From: Oscillospiraceae bacterium
GTDB lineage: Bacteria > Bacillota > Clostridia > Oscillospirales > Ruminococcaceae
Direction: 5' to 3'
Assembly: GCA_016303195.1 (NCBI GenBank)
Contig: JAEDMD010000026.1
Coordinates: forward strand, 1 to 14,123
Length of the DNA: 14,123 bases
The position numbers were made by a program, and so were the translations under genes. Below, piece after piece: positions 1-5,168 of this stretch (its first letter is position 1; each line of letters begins with the position of its first letter). Below the pieces are notes generated by a model. It was not told the origin of the DNA and ran no database searches. It saw only the letters and a list, made by a program, of their open reading frames with translations.

Positions 1-17
1 CTGACATAAGGTCTCAT
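1..17 (-). CDS. Start of the next gene of the por operon, probably the ferredoxin-type delta subunit (partial)
   Basis: Only five codons are inside the window (M-R-P-Y-V). The start codon overlaps the stop of the gamma-subunit gene in an ATGA arrangement (bases 17 to 14), and a strong GAGGAGGT ribosome binding site lies at 31-24 with a 6-nt spacer, so a real translationally coupled gene begins here. In four-subunit pyruvate/2-oxoacid:ferredoxin oxidoreductases the gamma gene is commonly followed by the small delta gene, which encodes a protein with two 4Fe-4S clusters. The identity is therefore inferred from gene order only; nothing in five residues proves it. Confidence 0.6.
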
Positions 18-529
18 CGGGACACCTCCTCAGCGGCTTTCAGGAGAGCGTTGATATTTCTCTCACGGATCTTTTCGGGCATATAGCCGTTTATAGCACT
101 GACAGCCTCATCTGTTGAAACAATGCCCGAAAGTCCCGAAACGAGACCGAGCATGACAGTATTCACAGTGGGAAGTCTGAATGAAGCGGCAGTAGTTTCA
201 GCATCAAAGGAAACAGTTCCGCTGATATTATTTTTTGTATTGATAATGATTTTTCCGCCGTCCTTCAGCAATTCCGAAAGTCGGGGAGTATAGAGCGTGT
301 CATCGAGGATCACGATGAGATCGGCTTTTTCAGTCTGGCTTCTGTCGGAGATGGGCTTTGTATCGAGCTTTGTGAAAGCTCTCACAGGAGCGCCTCTGCG
401 TTCAGGGCCGAAAGACGGGAAGGCGAGTGCATATTTTTCATCGCTGTCGATGGTGTAAGCAGCTCCGAGGAGTTTTGCCGCTGTAAAAGCGCCCTGACCG
501 CCTCTGCCGAGCCATAGAATTTCTTTCAT
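14..529 (-). CDS. porG: 2-oxoacid (pyruvate-type):ferredoxin oxidoreductase, gamma subunit
   Basis: This is the gamma subunit of a thiamine-diphosphate, iron-sulfur enzyme that oxidatively decarboxylates a 2-oxoacid to acyl-CoA and reduces ferredoxin in the cytoplasm. The 171-residue protein spans the whole domain. The N-terminal glycine-rich GRGGQGA motif is at residues 8-14, and the family signature FPSFGPERRGAPV is at about 37-49, followed by RSQ and ILDD segments typical of PorG. The start has a TAGGAG ribosome binding site about 10 nt upstream. It is preceded by its own promoter (564-593) and followed by a coupled gene, so it heads a por operon whose alpha and beta subunits must lie to the left. 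Gamma subunits do not determine substrate, so pyruvate, 2-oxobutyrate or branched-chain oxoacids are all possible. The neighbouring transsulfuration genes make 2-oxobutyrate worth considering. Confidence 0.9.
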   Translation of the reverse strand: MKEILWLGRGGQGAFTAAKLLGAAYTIDSDEKYALAFPSFGPERRGAPVRAFTKLDTKPISDRSQTEKADLIVILDDTLYTPRLSELLKDGGKIIINTKNNISGTVSFDAETTAASFRLPTVNTVMLGLVSGLSGIVSTDEAVSAINGYMPEKIRERNINALLKAAEEVSR

Positions 530-563
530 CTCTGCTTTTCTCCTATCACTTTAGTATGATTTT

Positions 564-593
564 ATTTTAGCACTATTCACGCATTATGTCCAA
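564..593 (-). promoter_or_regulatory. Sigma-A promoter of the por operon
   Basis: On the minus strand, TTGGAC (593-588), an 18-nt spacer and TAAAAT (569-564) form a good -35/-10 pair. Transcription would start near 557, leaving a leader of about 28 nt before porG. The TTGGAC -35 and the 18-nt spacer are the same as at the transporter promoter (5006-5035). No convincing terminator separates lysR from this promoter, so readthrough from the cysteine operon is also possible. Confidence 0.65.
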
Positions 594-614
594 TACAAAT
601 GGGTTATTGTCAGT

Positions 615-631
615 TATAGATCAAACCTATA
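615..631 (-). promoter_or_regulatory. Putative LysR-family binding box upstream of por
   Basis: The 17-bp sequence reads TATAG-N7-CTATA, a perfect 5-bp inverted repeat that contains the T-N11-A core of LysR-type sites. It ends 21 nt before the -35, and its centre is about 66 nt upstream of the predicted start, which is where LysR proteins usually place their recognition site. Read in the direction of por it is ATAGGTTTGATCTAT, matching the boxes at 4850-4866 and 4968-4984. Binding by the LysR protein encoded next door is inferred. Confidence 0.55.
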
Positions 632-645
632 AATATAGTATGTAA

Positions 646-1557
646 TTATTGGATACTAAGATAACCTTTCAGCTTAGCAAGATATGTTTCGGCAAGTTCA
701 CTGAGAATGACATTTTTTAGCGTGATATAGCCTATTTCCATTACTTCATCATTACCGCTTTCAAAAGGAACGGCAATATAGTCGCTTCCGTTAAGTTCCT
801 CGCAGATGATGCCCGAACATAGTGTATAACCGTTAAGACCGATCATCAGATTCAGCATAGTAGCCCTGTCATTGGCTTTGATAATGCGCTGGTAATCGTT
901 GGTACTGAGAATTTCCTCTGCAAGGTAGAATGAACTGTTGTCGCCCTGCTCAAAGGAAAGACACGGGAATTCATCAAGCTGTTCAAAGCTGATGCTTTTC
1001 TGAGAGGCGAGGGGATGGCCTTTCCAGATATAAACAAAAGGATTGCAGTTAGTCAGCGCATGGAATTTCAGACCGTTTGAACTCAGAAGTTTTGTCATTG
1101 ACTGCCTGTTGAAGTCATTGAGGTAAATAATACCGATCTCACTCCTGAGAGTTGCCACATCGCTGATTATTTCCAGAGTTTTTGTCTCACGGATAGCGAA
1201 TTCATATTCGGAAGTATCGAACTCCTTGACCATTTCCACAAAAGCCTTGACAGCGAAAGAATAATGCTGAGTTGACACACCGAATTTCTTTTTTATGCCG
1301 CCTTTGCTGATATATTTTTCAGCGAGAACATCGAATTGACTCACGACCTGACGGGCATACTGCAAAAACTCCGCACCATCATTTGTAAGCGTAACACCCT
1401 TTCCGCTGCGGTTGAATATCTTGATTCCTATTTCTTTTTCAAGCTCCTGAACGGAGGAAGTAAGGGACGGCTGAGAGACATATAACTGCTCAGCCGCCTT
1501 GTTCATTGAACCATAAGCAGAAATTGCAAGGATGTATTTCAATTGTTGCAAAGTCAT
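646..1557 (-). CDS. LysR-family transcriptional regulator, probable sulfur/cysteine regulator
   Basis: The 303-residue protein has the standard LysR length. Its N-terminal winged helix-turn-helix (about residues 1-60: MTLQQLKYILAI, then the AAEQLYVSQPSLTSSVQELE recognition region) is followed by a linker helix and a periplasmic-binding-protein-like effector domain from about residue 90. The gene begins 8 nt after the stop of the mccA-like gene and is the last gene of the sulfur-amino-acid operon, so it should be produced together with the enzymes it presumably controls. Homologues in this arrangement are comparable in role to Bacillus YtlI or enteric CysB. The effector (O-acetylserine, a homocysteine-related metabolite or another compound) cannot be read from the sequence. 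Three matching LysR-type boxes in the window are its likely targets. Confidence 0.88.
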   Translation of the reverse strand: MTLQQLKYILAISAYGSMNKAAEQLYVSQPSLTSSVQELEKEIGIKIFNRSGKGVTLTNDGAEFLQYARQVVSQFDVLAEKYISKGGIKKKFGVSTQHYSFAVKAFVEMVKEFDTSEYEFAIRETKTLEIISDVATLRSEIGIIYLNDFNRQSMTKLLSSNGLKFHALTNCNPFVYIWKGHPLASQKSISFEQLDEFPCLSFEQGDNSSFYLAEEILSTNDYQRIIKANDRATMLNLMIGLNGYTLCSGIICEELNGSDYIAVPFESGNDEVMEIGYITLKNVILSELAETYLAKLKGYLSIQ

Positions 1558-1565
1558 ATTTCACC

Positions 1566-2486
1566 TCAGCCAAACAGGCCCGTACTGAAATATCTGTCAC
1601 CACGGTCTGGAAAAACAGTAACAATATTTCCCTTAGCGCCGCTGTTTATAAGTTTCTGGACTGCCGCCATTGCCGCACCGGAAGAAGAACCTGCAATGAT
1701 ACCCTCAGCAGAAGCAAGAAGTCGGGCGGAGGCAAATGATTCTTCATCGTTGATCTTGATGACATCATCCACCAGAGACATATCCATAGTTTCGGCAATG
1801 AAATCGTTTCCGATGCCTTCAATGTTGTAGTCGCTGTGTTCACCGCCGCCCATAGTTGAGCCGACGGGATCGGCGAGGATGCCTTTGGTTTCGGGATGGC
1901 GTTCCTTGATATAGCGGAGTATTCCTGTGTAAGTGCCGCCGCTTCCTGCGCCTGCGACAACATAGTCGATGTTTCCGTCAAGCCCCTCAAAAATTTCTTT
2001 TCCTGTTGTTTCATAGTGGGCGAGGGGATTGCTCTGATTCTTGAACTGTTCAAGGGAAATCGAATCGGGTATCTGAGATTTGATCTCCTCAGCCTTAGCA
2101 ACTGCACCGAGCATACCAAGTTCACGGGGAGTATTCACAACTTCCGCACCGAGGGCACGGAGGAGTGACTGTTTTTCGGCAGAAAACTTAGTCGGAACTA
2201 CAAAAATGATGCGATATCCTCTGTTGAGAGCGGCAAAAGCAATACCAAGACCTGTATTTCCGGCAGTAGCTTCAACGATAGTGCCGCCTTTTTTCAGGAG
2301 ACCTTTCTGTTCGGCATCATTTATCATGTACAGACCTGTACGGTCTTTAACGCTTCCTGAAGGGTTGTAGAGTTCCAGCTTTGCAAAAACGTTCACTCCC
2401 TCAGCTTTTACAATATTTCCCAGTCTCACCAGCGGAGTATTGCCGATGAGAGCCTGCATAGAGTCATAGTAATTCATATTCAGCAC
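1566..2486 (-). CDS. mccA: PLP-dependent cystathionine beta-synthase / O-acetylserine sulfhydrylase family enzyme
   Basis: A fold-type II PLP enzyme of 306 residues that makes cystathionine or cysteine from an activated serine and a thiol or sulfide. Seen: the GNTPLVRL entry motif (15-22), the PLP lysine in NPSGSVKDR (K47), the AGNTG asparagine loop (75-79), the GSGGT phosphate-binding loop (181-185) and the SSSG motif (267-270) that contacts the pyridine nitrogen. The YNIEGIGNDFI stretch, the NDEESF segment and the FPDRGDRY tail resemble cystathionine beta-synthases and Bacillus MccA more than the biosynthetic CysK. There is no CBS regulatory pair at the C-terminus. The start lies one base after the mccB-like stop. 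With the gamma-lyase partner it would form a reverse transsulfuration route from homocysteine to cysteine. Plain cysteine synthase (cysK) is the alternative. Confidence 0.85.
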   Translation of the reverse strand: MLNMNYYDSMQALIGNTPLVRLGNIVKAEGVNVFAKLELYNPSGSVKDRTGLYMINDAEQKGLLKKGGTIVEATAGNTGLGIAFAALNRGYRIIFVVPTKFSAEKQSLLRALGAEVVNTPRELGMLGAVAKAEEIKSQIPDSISLEQFKNQSNPLAHYETTGKEIFEGLDGNIDYVVAGAGSGGTYTGILRYIKERHPETKGILADPVGSTMGGGEHSDYNIEGIGNDFIAETMDMSLVDDVIKINDEESFASARLLASAEGIIAGSSSGAAMAAVQKLINSGAKGNIVTVFPDRGDRYFSTGLFG

Positions 2487-2487
2487 C

Positions 2488-3648
2488 TCACTTTATTTCA
2501 GCGGCATTGATAGCCTGTTCAAGGTCAGCAAGAATGTCATTGATATTTTCGATTCCCACAGAAAGCCTGATAAGTCCATCGGTGATGCCGACTTTTTTGC
2601 GGATATCAGCAGGTATCGAAGCGTGTGTCATAGTTGCGGGATGGCAAACGAGAGACTCCACGCCACCGAGACTTTCAGCCAGTGAAATAAGTTCAAGGCT
2701 CTCGAAGAATTTGCGGATATCATAGTTTTCGTGAAGCTCGAATGAGATCATCGCACCGCCGTTTTTAGCCTGACGGCGGTTTGTTTCGTAGCCGCTGTCT
2801 GATTTGAGACCTGGATAATAAACGTTCTTGACAGCTTTGTGAGCGGTGAGGAATTCAGCGGCTTTTTCGGCATTTTCAACGTGTCTGTCCATTCTGACAG
2901 CAAGAGTCTTGATTCCACGGATAAGGAGGAAGGAATCGAACGGGCCGAGGACTCCGCCTGTGGAATTCTGGATGAATGCGATCTTTTCAGCAAGTTCTTT
3001 GCTGTTCACAACTGCAAGTCCCGAAACAACATCGCTGTGTCCGCCAAGATATTTTGTAGCGCTGTGAACAACGATATCAGCCCCCAGTTCAAGCGGCTTC
3101 TGGAGGTAAGGTGTCATGAAAGTATTGTCCACGATAACGAGAAGTCCGTGCTTGTGGGATACCTCAGCAATTGCCTTTATATCGGTAACTGACATAAGCG
3201 GATTTGCAGGGCTTTCTATAACGACAGCCTTGACATCGTCAGTTATCTGAGTTTCGTAAACATCGGGATGAGTTGTGTCAGCGATAGTGTAATTGATATT
3301 GAAGTGATCGAACACCTTATCGAGAACACGGAAAGTACCGCCGTAAACGTTGCTGGATATGAGAACTCTGTCACCGCTGTGAAGCAGGCTGAGAACTGCG
3401 GTGATAGCAGCCATACCCGAACCGAAAGCGAAACCTGCGACACCGCCTTCAAGCTCAGCGATAAGAGCTTCAAGGGCTTCACGGGTAGGGTTGCCTGTGC
3501 GTGAGTATTCATAGCCTCTCATTTTTCCAAGACCGTCCTGCTTGTAGGTGGATGTCTGGTATATCGGCACATTTACAGCGCCTGTTCTTTCGTCGATGGA
3601 GATACCTCCGTGGATAAGTTTTGTTTCAGTATATTTTGAATTGCTCAT
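2488..3648 (-). CDS. mccB: Cystathionine gamma-lyase / gamma-synthase family enzyme
   Basis: A 386-residue Cys/Met-metabolism PLP enzyme of fold type I, full length for the family. Seen: YEYSRTGNPTR (46-56), whose Y48 and R50 bind the phosphate of the neighbouring subunit's PLP, a GSGMAA loop (76-81), VDN (173-175) with the aspartate that contacts the pyridine nitrogen, and the PLP lysine in SATKYLGGHSDV (K199). The C-terminal SLGGVESLVCHPATMTH motif is conserved in lyases and synthases. The start is 12 nt after the methyltransferase stop and the stop is one base before the next gene, so translation is closely coupled. The pairing with a CBS-type enzyme favours gamma-lyase/homocysteine desulfhydrase, which releases cysteine, 2-oxobutyrate and ammonia. 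Gamma-synthase (metB) cannot be excluded from sequence alone. Confidence 0.85.
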   Translation of the reverse strand: MSNSKYTETKLIHGGISIDERTGAVNVPIYQTSTYKQDGLGKMRGYEYSRTGNPTREALEALIAELEGGVAGFAFGSGMAAITAVLSLLHSGDRVLISSNVYGGTFRVLDKVFDHFNINYTIADTTHPDVYETQITDDVKAVVIESPANPLMSVTDIKAIAEVSHKHGLLVIVDNTFMTPYLQKPLELGADIVVHSATKYLGGHSDVVSGLAVVNSKELAEKIAFIQNSTGGVLGPFDSFLLIRGIKTLAVRMDRHVENAEKAAEFLTAHKAVKNVYYPGLKSDSGYETNRRQAKNGGAMISFELHENYDIRKFFESLELISLAESLGGVESLVCHPATMTHASIPADIRKKVGITDGLIRLSVGIENINDILADLEQAINAAEIK

Positions 3649-3660
3649 AGTAATTGCTCC

Positions 3661-4560
3661 TTATTCATAGTTGTAGCCTGCGGTATAAGCCGCTGATATC
3701 AGGCTTACGTTTTCAAATGCTTTCATATTATCGTTTCTGCCGCTGAAATAATGTTCCTGAACCTTTTCAGGCGGCATATAGGTATCGATCTGGAAACCGA
3801 GTTTATACAGCGCACGTGAGACTTCACTGTAATCGTATCCGCCACGCATGACCTCGCCGAGCGAACTTGTGATCTGTTCAAGCTGATGAACTCTTTCTGG
3901 GAAATTTCCGCTTTTCATGGGATAATCAAAAACCAGTTCGCTTCCGAGAGCGGATATATCAGCGATCTGAGAGAGAGTATCCGAGAACACATCCAGCGTC
4001 AGGTAATAGGTGACACCGAGAATGCTGAAAAAAGTTTTGGTATTTTTATCAAAACCTGCTTCAAGAAGTTTTTCCACCATACTGTCTTTTTCAAAATCGA
4101 CAGGGACGAATCTGACATTTTCCGGGATATTCCATTCGAGACTGCTTATTTTTTCCAGCTTGTAGCGCTGAGTGTCAGGATGGTCTATCTCGAAAATTTT
4201 AATGTTGGGGTCGGTATTTCTGAAAGTGAAAGTATCCGAACCCACACCGCAGATAACGTACTGGATGTTACCGTTTTCTTTAGCGAAATCCCTGAGTCTG
4301 CTTTCGGAAAAATGAATTCTTGAAAGGGGGATGGAAGCGAAATATTCATTAATGAACTGCTCTGTTTCATCTGCCGACATTTTTTCGTCGATACCATCGA
4401 AGCCGTGGCTTATCATGTCATATATCAGGTCATATTCTTCCTTGCCCATGAGATCATAAGCGAGGTAATCGTCATATATTTTTTCACGTGACTTATTTGA
4501 ATGCCATGCACGAACGAACGCACATATCTTGGCGGTCACGCTTTCTCTTTCATCAACCAT
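3661..4560 (-). CDS. SAM-dependent methyltransferase, LCM/PPM2-like family
   Basis: A class I methyltransferase of 299 residues. Motif I is GVGSDTFTFR (105-114), motif II is FEIDHPDTQ (123-131) with the ribose-binding acid, and FVPVDFE (151-157) is the third SAM-pocket strand. This combination is typical of the leucine carboxyl methyltransferase-like group (COG3315), a group often labelled 'polyketide O-methyltransferase' without evidence. It is the first structural gene after the cysteine attenuator, with a strong AGGAGGT ribosome binding site 6 nt before the ATG. Its position ahead of the mccB- and mccA-like genes recalls Bacillus yrrT-mtnN-mccA-mccB, where YrrT is also a methyltransferase. 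It may convert SAM to SAH to feed homocysteine into transsulfuration, or methylate a toxic thiol. The substrate is unknown. Confidence 0.8.
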   Translation of the reverse strand: MVDERESVTAKICAFVRAWHSNKSREKIYDDYLAYDLMGKEEYDLIYDMISHGFDGIDEKMSADETEQFINEYFASIPLSRIHFSESRLRDFAKENGNIQYVICGVGSDTFTFRNTDPNIKIFEIDHPDTQRYKLEKISSLEWNIPENVRFVPVDFEKDSMVEKLLEAGFDKNTKTFFSILGVTYYLTLDVFSDTLSQIADISALGSELVFDYPMKSGNFPERVHQLEQITSSLGEVMRGGYDYSEVSRALYKLGFQIDTYMPPEKVQEHYFSGRNDNMKAFENVSLISAAYTAGYNYE

Positions 4561-4590
4561 AGGTCAACCTCCTGAGTGAGTGTATCAAAT

Positions 4591-4620
4591 AAAAAAACGC
4601 AGAACGCAACGCATTCTACG
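4591..4620 (-). terminator. Intrinsic terminator of the cysteine-operon leader (attenuator)
   Basis: On the minus strand CGTAGAATGC (4620-4611), a GTT loop and GCGTTCTGCG (4607-4598) form a 10-bp stem with two G-U pairs, followed immediately by seven T (4597-4591). It lies between the leader peptide and the methyltransferase gene, 30 nt upstream of its start codon. It cannot serve an upstream full-length gene, because the transcript carries only the leader peptide at this point. It therefore acts as a regulated stop signal for the operon. Confidence 0.88.
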
Positions 4621-4693
4621 CAATAAGGCATACAGCCGTTTACTCTGTCAGACAGCGGAAGTTCAACATCGCTGAGCGGAGTTATGCGTAAAA
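4612..4693 (-). promoter_or_regulatory. Antiterminator pairing competing with the leader terminator
   Basis: Segment 2 (minus strand 4693-4682, UUUACGCAU core, within leader codons for F-T-H-N) can pair with segment 3 (4626-4614, UUAUUGCGUAGAA) over 12 base pairs with one bulged U. Segment 3 includes most of the 5' arm of the terminator, so the two structures exclude each other. Segment 1, the cysteine-codon run (4724-4715), can pair with segment 2 over nine pairs with one mismatch. These are the three alternatives of a trp-type attenuator. Pairing was worked out by eye and no folding energy was calculated. A further 5-bp hairpin (4674-4653) surrounds the leader stop codon and could be a pause signal. 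Confidence 0.75.
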
Positions 4694-4746
4694 GCGGTGA
4701 TAATAATGTTACAGCACATACAACAACACATATTAATAACTCTCAT
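4663..4746 (-). CDS. Cysteine-rich attenuation leader peptide (27 residues)
   Basis: The short frame begins MRVINMCCCMCC, continues through an ordinary tail and ends QRC-stop: six cysteines in 27 residues, five of them at positions 7-9 and 11-12 and the sixth just before the stop. An AGGAGA ribosome binding site (4759-4754) sits 7 nt before the ATG, and the message would start near 4787 from a consensus promoter. It is followed by mutually exclusive antiterminator and terminator structures and then the cysteine operon. Ribosomes stalling at the cysteine codons when Cys-tRNA is uncharged would cover segment 1 and leave segment 2 free to form the antiterminator. Ribosomes that translate past would occupy segment 2 and allow termination. 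The peptide itself probably has no function. The mechanism is inferred; the peptide, ribosome binding site and hairpins are seen. Confidence 0.85.
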   Translation of the reverse strand: MRVINMCCCMCCNIIITAFTHNSAQRC

Positions 4747-4793
4747 GTTCAGCTCTCCTTTTTAAGCTTACTATTCCTATCGGAACTATATGC

Positions 4794-4822
4794 ATTATAT
4801 CACCAAAATCATACTTTGTCAA
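4794..4822 (-). promoter_or_regulatory. Consensus sigma-A promoter of the cysteine operon
   Basis: On the minus strand TTGACA (4822-4817), a 17-nt spacer and TATAAT (4799-4794) match the consensus perfectly. The start would be near 4787, about 41 nt before the leader peptide. A perfect promoter fits a gene set whose main control comes after initiation, at the attenuator. Confidence 0.85.
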
Positions 4823-4849
4823 TAGGTGAACCGTGAATTCGTCACAAGT

Positions 4850-4866
4850 AATAGAAACTGCCTATG
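4850..4866 (-). promoter_or_regulatory. Putative LysR box upstream of the cysteine operon
   Basis: Read in the direction of the operon the core is ATAGGCAGTTTCTAT, an ATA-N9-TAT dyad that includes T-N11-A. It ends 27 nt before the -35, about six bases further than at the other two promoters. The match to the por box is strong in both arms (ATAGG and TCTAT). Recognition by the operon's own LysR protein is inferred. Confidence 0.45.
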
Positions 4867-4869
4867 TTC

Positions 4870-4885
4870 AACTAAAGATTTAGTT
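4870..4885. repeat. Palindrome between the divergent promoters
   Basis: AACTAAA, a two-base centre GA, and TTTAGTT form a 16-bp inverted repeat with perfect 7-bp arms, midway between the divergent cysteine and transporter promoters. It could be an operator for a second regulator or an AT-rich chance palindrome. No family assignment is possible. Confidence 0.35.
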
Positions 4886-4890
4886 TATAG

Positions 4891-4921
4891 TTGCAATCGG
4901 GTGATTTGATACTATTATAAT
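4891..4921 (+). promoter_or_regulatory. Weak second candidate promoter for the transporter
   Basis: TATAAT (4916-4921) is a perfect -10, but the best -35 is TTGCAA at 4891 with a 19-nt spacer, which is poor. If used, it would give a long leader that reads through the LysR box at 4968-4984. The promoter at 5006-5035 is much better supported. Confidence 0.25.
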
Positions 4922-4967
4922 ACAAAGAAATTGTTATTTTCATTTGCCAAAGTGAGGATGCTTTTGC

Positions 4968-4984
4968 TATAAGAAAAATCTATT
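4968..4984 (+). promoter_or_regulatory. Putative LysR box upstream of the transporter
   Basis: The core is ATAAGAAAAATCTAT, again ATA-N9-TAT with T-N11-A, in the same orientation to its promoter as the other two boxes. It ends 21 nt before the -35, exactly the distance seen at por, with its centre about 66 nt upstream of the predicted start. AT-rich context weakens the call on sequence alone; the conserved spacing strengthens it. Confidence 0.45.
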
Positions 4985-5005
4985 GCCGTTTATGTGATTT
5001 ATGAA

Positions 5006-5035
5006 TTGGACAAATACATAATTCCGATGTATAAT
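5006..5035 (+). promoter_or_regulatory. Sigma-A promoter of the ABC transporter operon
   Basis: TTGGAC (5006-5011), an 18-nt spacer and TATAAT (5030-5035) make a good promoter. The transcript would begin near 5042, giving a leader of about 125 nt that contains the 16-codon leader peptide. Confidence 0.75.
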
Positions 5036-5060
5036 ATAGGCATACCAAACGAAAGGAAAG

Positions 5061-5111
5061 ATGATCTTGAAAAACATGAAAACAGAGTTCCGAATGCGAT
5101 GTTGTGATTGA
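5061..5111 (+). CDS. Short leader peptide ending in a double-cysteine motif, upstream of the transporter
   Basis: The 16-residue frame MILKNMKTEFRMRCCD starts 20 nt after the predicted transcription start, behind a GAAAGGAAAG ribosome binding site (5051-5060) that is purine-rich right up to the ATG. It ends with Cys-Cys-Asp-stop. The two cysteine codons TGTTGT (5100-5105) pair perfectly with ACAACA (5111-5116), so the codons, the aspartate codon and the stop lie in one small hairpin. No U-tract terminator follows, so if the peptide senses cysteine it would act on translation or message structure of the binding-protein gene rather than on termination. The frame is short enough to occur by chance. 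The cysteine pair, the neighbouring cysteine attenuator and the promoter-proximal location support it. Confidence 0.6.
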   Translation: MILKNMKTEFRMRCCD

Positions 5112-5168
5112 CAACAATTAAGAGGATAAAAATACATTAGGTATTAGTAATGAAAGGTAATGATAATT

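Noticed and set aside
4561..4790. T-box or SAM (S-box) riboswitch in the cysteine-operon leader
   Set aside because: No TGGNACCGCG T-box sequence or specifier stem is present, and none of the S-box conserved core is visible. The coding leader with a cysteine run and competing hairpins explains the terminator better.
5160..5168. Upstream ATG at 5160 as start of the binding protein
   Set aside because: It lies two bases after the AAAGG ribosome binding site, too close, and the ATG at 5169 gives a standard lipoprotein signal peptide.
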